Source: Thermoflexales bacterium (GTDB lineage: Bacteria; Chloroflexota; Anaerolineae; J036; Brachytrichaceae). Taken from it: a stretch of DNA of 5,325 bases. The stretch lies in contig JAGOCU010000107.1 of the NCBI GenBank assembly GCA_017998555.1, positions 1 to 5,325 of the forward strand, written 5' to 3'. The position numbers and the translations under genes were made by a program. The notes under the pieces were generated by a model. It saw only the letters and a program-made list of their open reading frames with translations, was not told where the DNA came from and did no database searches. This document shows positions 5,011 through 5,325 of the stretch, in pieces (position 1 is the first letter of the stretch; each line of letters opens with the position of its first letter).

Positions 5011-5325
5011 CTACGGCTTGGCGTCCACCTGCATATCCAACGGCACGAGTTCAATCCACGTATTGCCTGGTTTCAGCGGCAGGGGCTTCTCGTCGGACAC
5101 CAGGTCGAAGACTCCGTTGGGCGTCGGGCGCAGCCAGGCCCCGTTCTGCAGCTTTCCATCCCGCAGGAGTTTGAGCGGACCGCGGTCCCACAACTGCACC
5201 TGGATGGACTTCGCGCCCGTGGCATCCTCGACGATCAGCGTATTGATGTGATTGGCGTAGACGATCAGGACATTGGCGGCGCTGAGGGTCTTGCCGGTCG
5301 CCTGATCGGTATGGGGTTGCCCGCC
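5011..5325 (-). CDS. DUF3048 domain protein, C-terminal part (partial at right edge)
   Basis: The frame is open from the right edge to TAG 5013-5011, giving 104 C-terminal residues; its start lies outside the window. A downstream ATG at 5199 is internal, because the similarity extends upstream of it. The pattern fits the C-terminal half of DUF3048: TGKTLSAANVLIVYANH near the start, then VQLWDRGPLKLLRDGKLQNG, and KPGNTWIELVPLD close to the end. This matches the family's 'taaNV', 'dGk..nG.W' and 'pG.tWi.lvp' pattern. Family members, such as Bacillus YerB, are generally exported lipoproteins of unknown function, about 300-350 residues long. Export of this one is inferred, since the N-terminus is not visible. 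It converges with the LysM lipoprotein gene. Confidence 0.75.
   Translation of the reverse strand, partial: GGQPHTDQATGKTLSAANVLIVYANHINTLIVEDATGAKSIQVQLWDRGPLKLLRDGKLQNGAWLRPTPNGVFDLVSDEKPLPLKPGNTWIELVPLDMQVDAKP

Overview
The window is a high-GC, densely coded bacterial chromosome segment carrying three complete genes on the minus strand, one complete gene on the plus strand, and a partial gene at each edge. The content suggests a Chloroflexota (Anaerolineae-like) genome. The hints are extracytoplasmic proteins with long Thr/Pro or Ala/Pro linkers, a lamin-tail-domain protein, a double-LysM lipoprotein, a DUF512 protein, and a group-1 sigma factor with a long Lys/Ala/Pro-rich tail. This assignment is inferred from protein style; no marker search was possible.

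Layout. Positions 1-569 (+) hold the C-terminal end of a DUF512-type (radical SAM associated) protein. It converges on a principal sigma factor gene, 634-2217 (-), and a 50-bp perfect palindrome fills the gap between them. The 217-bp space 2218-2434 carries a good sigma-70 promoter for the sigma gene, with a perfect TTGACA -35 box, and several small inverted repeats. Upstream lies a two-gene minus-strand unit. It consists of a COG2236-like phosphoribosyltransferase (3681-4196) and a zinc-ribbon/transmembrane/lamin-tail protein (2435-3679), whose start codon is one base after the phosphoribosyltransferase stop. A 50-bp divergent promoter region (4197-4246) separates this unit from a LysM lipoprotein gene, 4247-4885 (+). 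That gene converges on the C-terminal part of a DUF3048 protein, 5011-5325 (-), and a second long perfect hairpin (4897-4947) sits between them.

How the genes fit together. Housekeeping functions (principal sigma factor, base-salvage-type phosphoribosyltransferase) alternate with cell-envelope proteins (lamin-tail, LysM, probably DUF3048). No defence system, mobile element, CRISPR array or RNA gene is visible. The most notable points are the two long perfect hairpins with a related core at both convergent junctions, the zinc-ribbon/TM/lamin-tail architecture coupled to the phosphoribosyltransferase, the altered PRPP loop of that enzyme, and the histone-H1-like tail of the sigma factor. I saw no convincing evidence for a wholly new multi-gene system.
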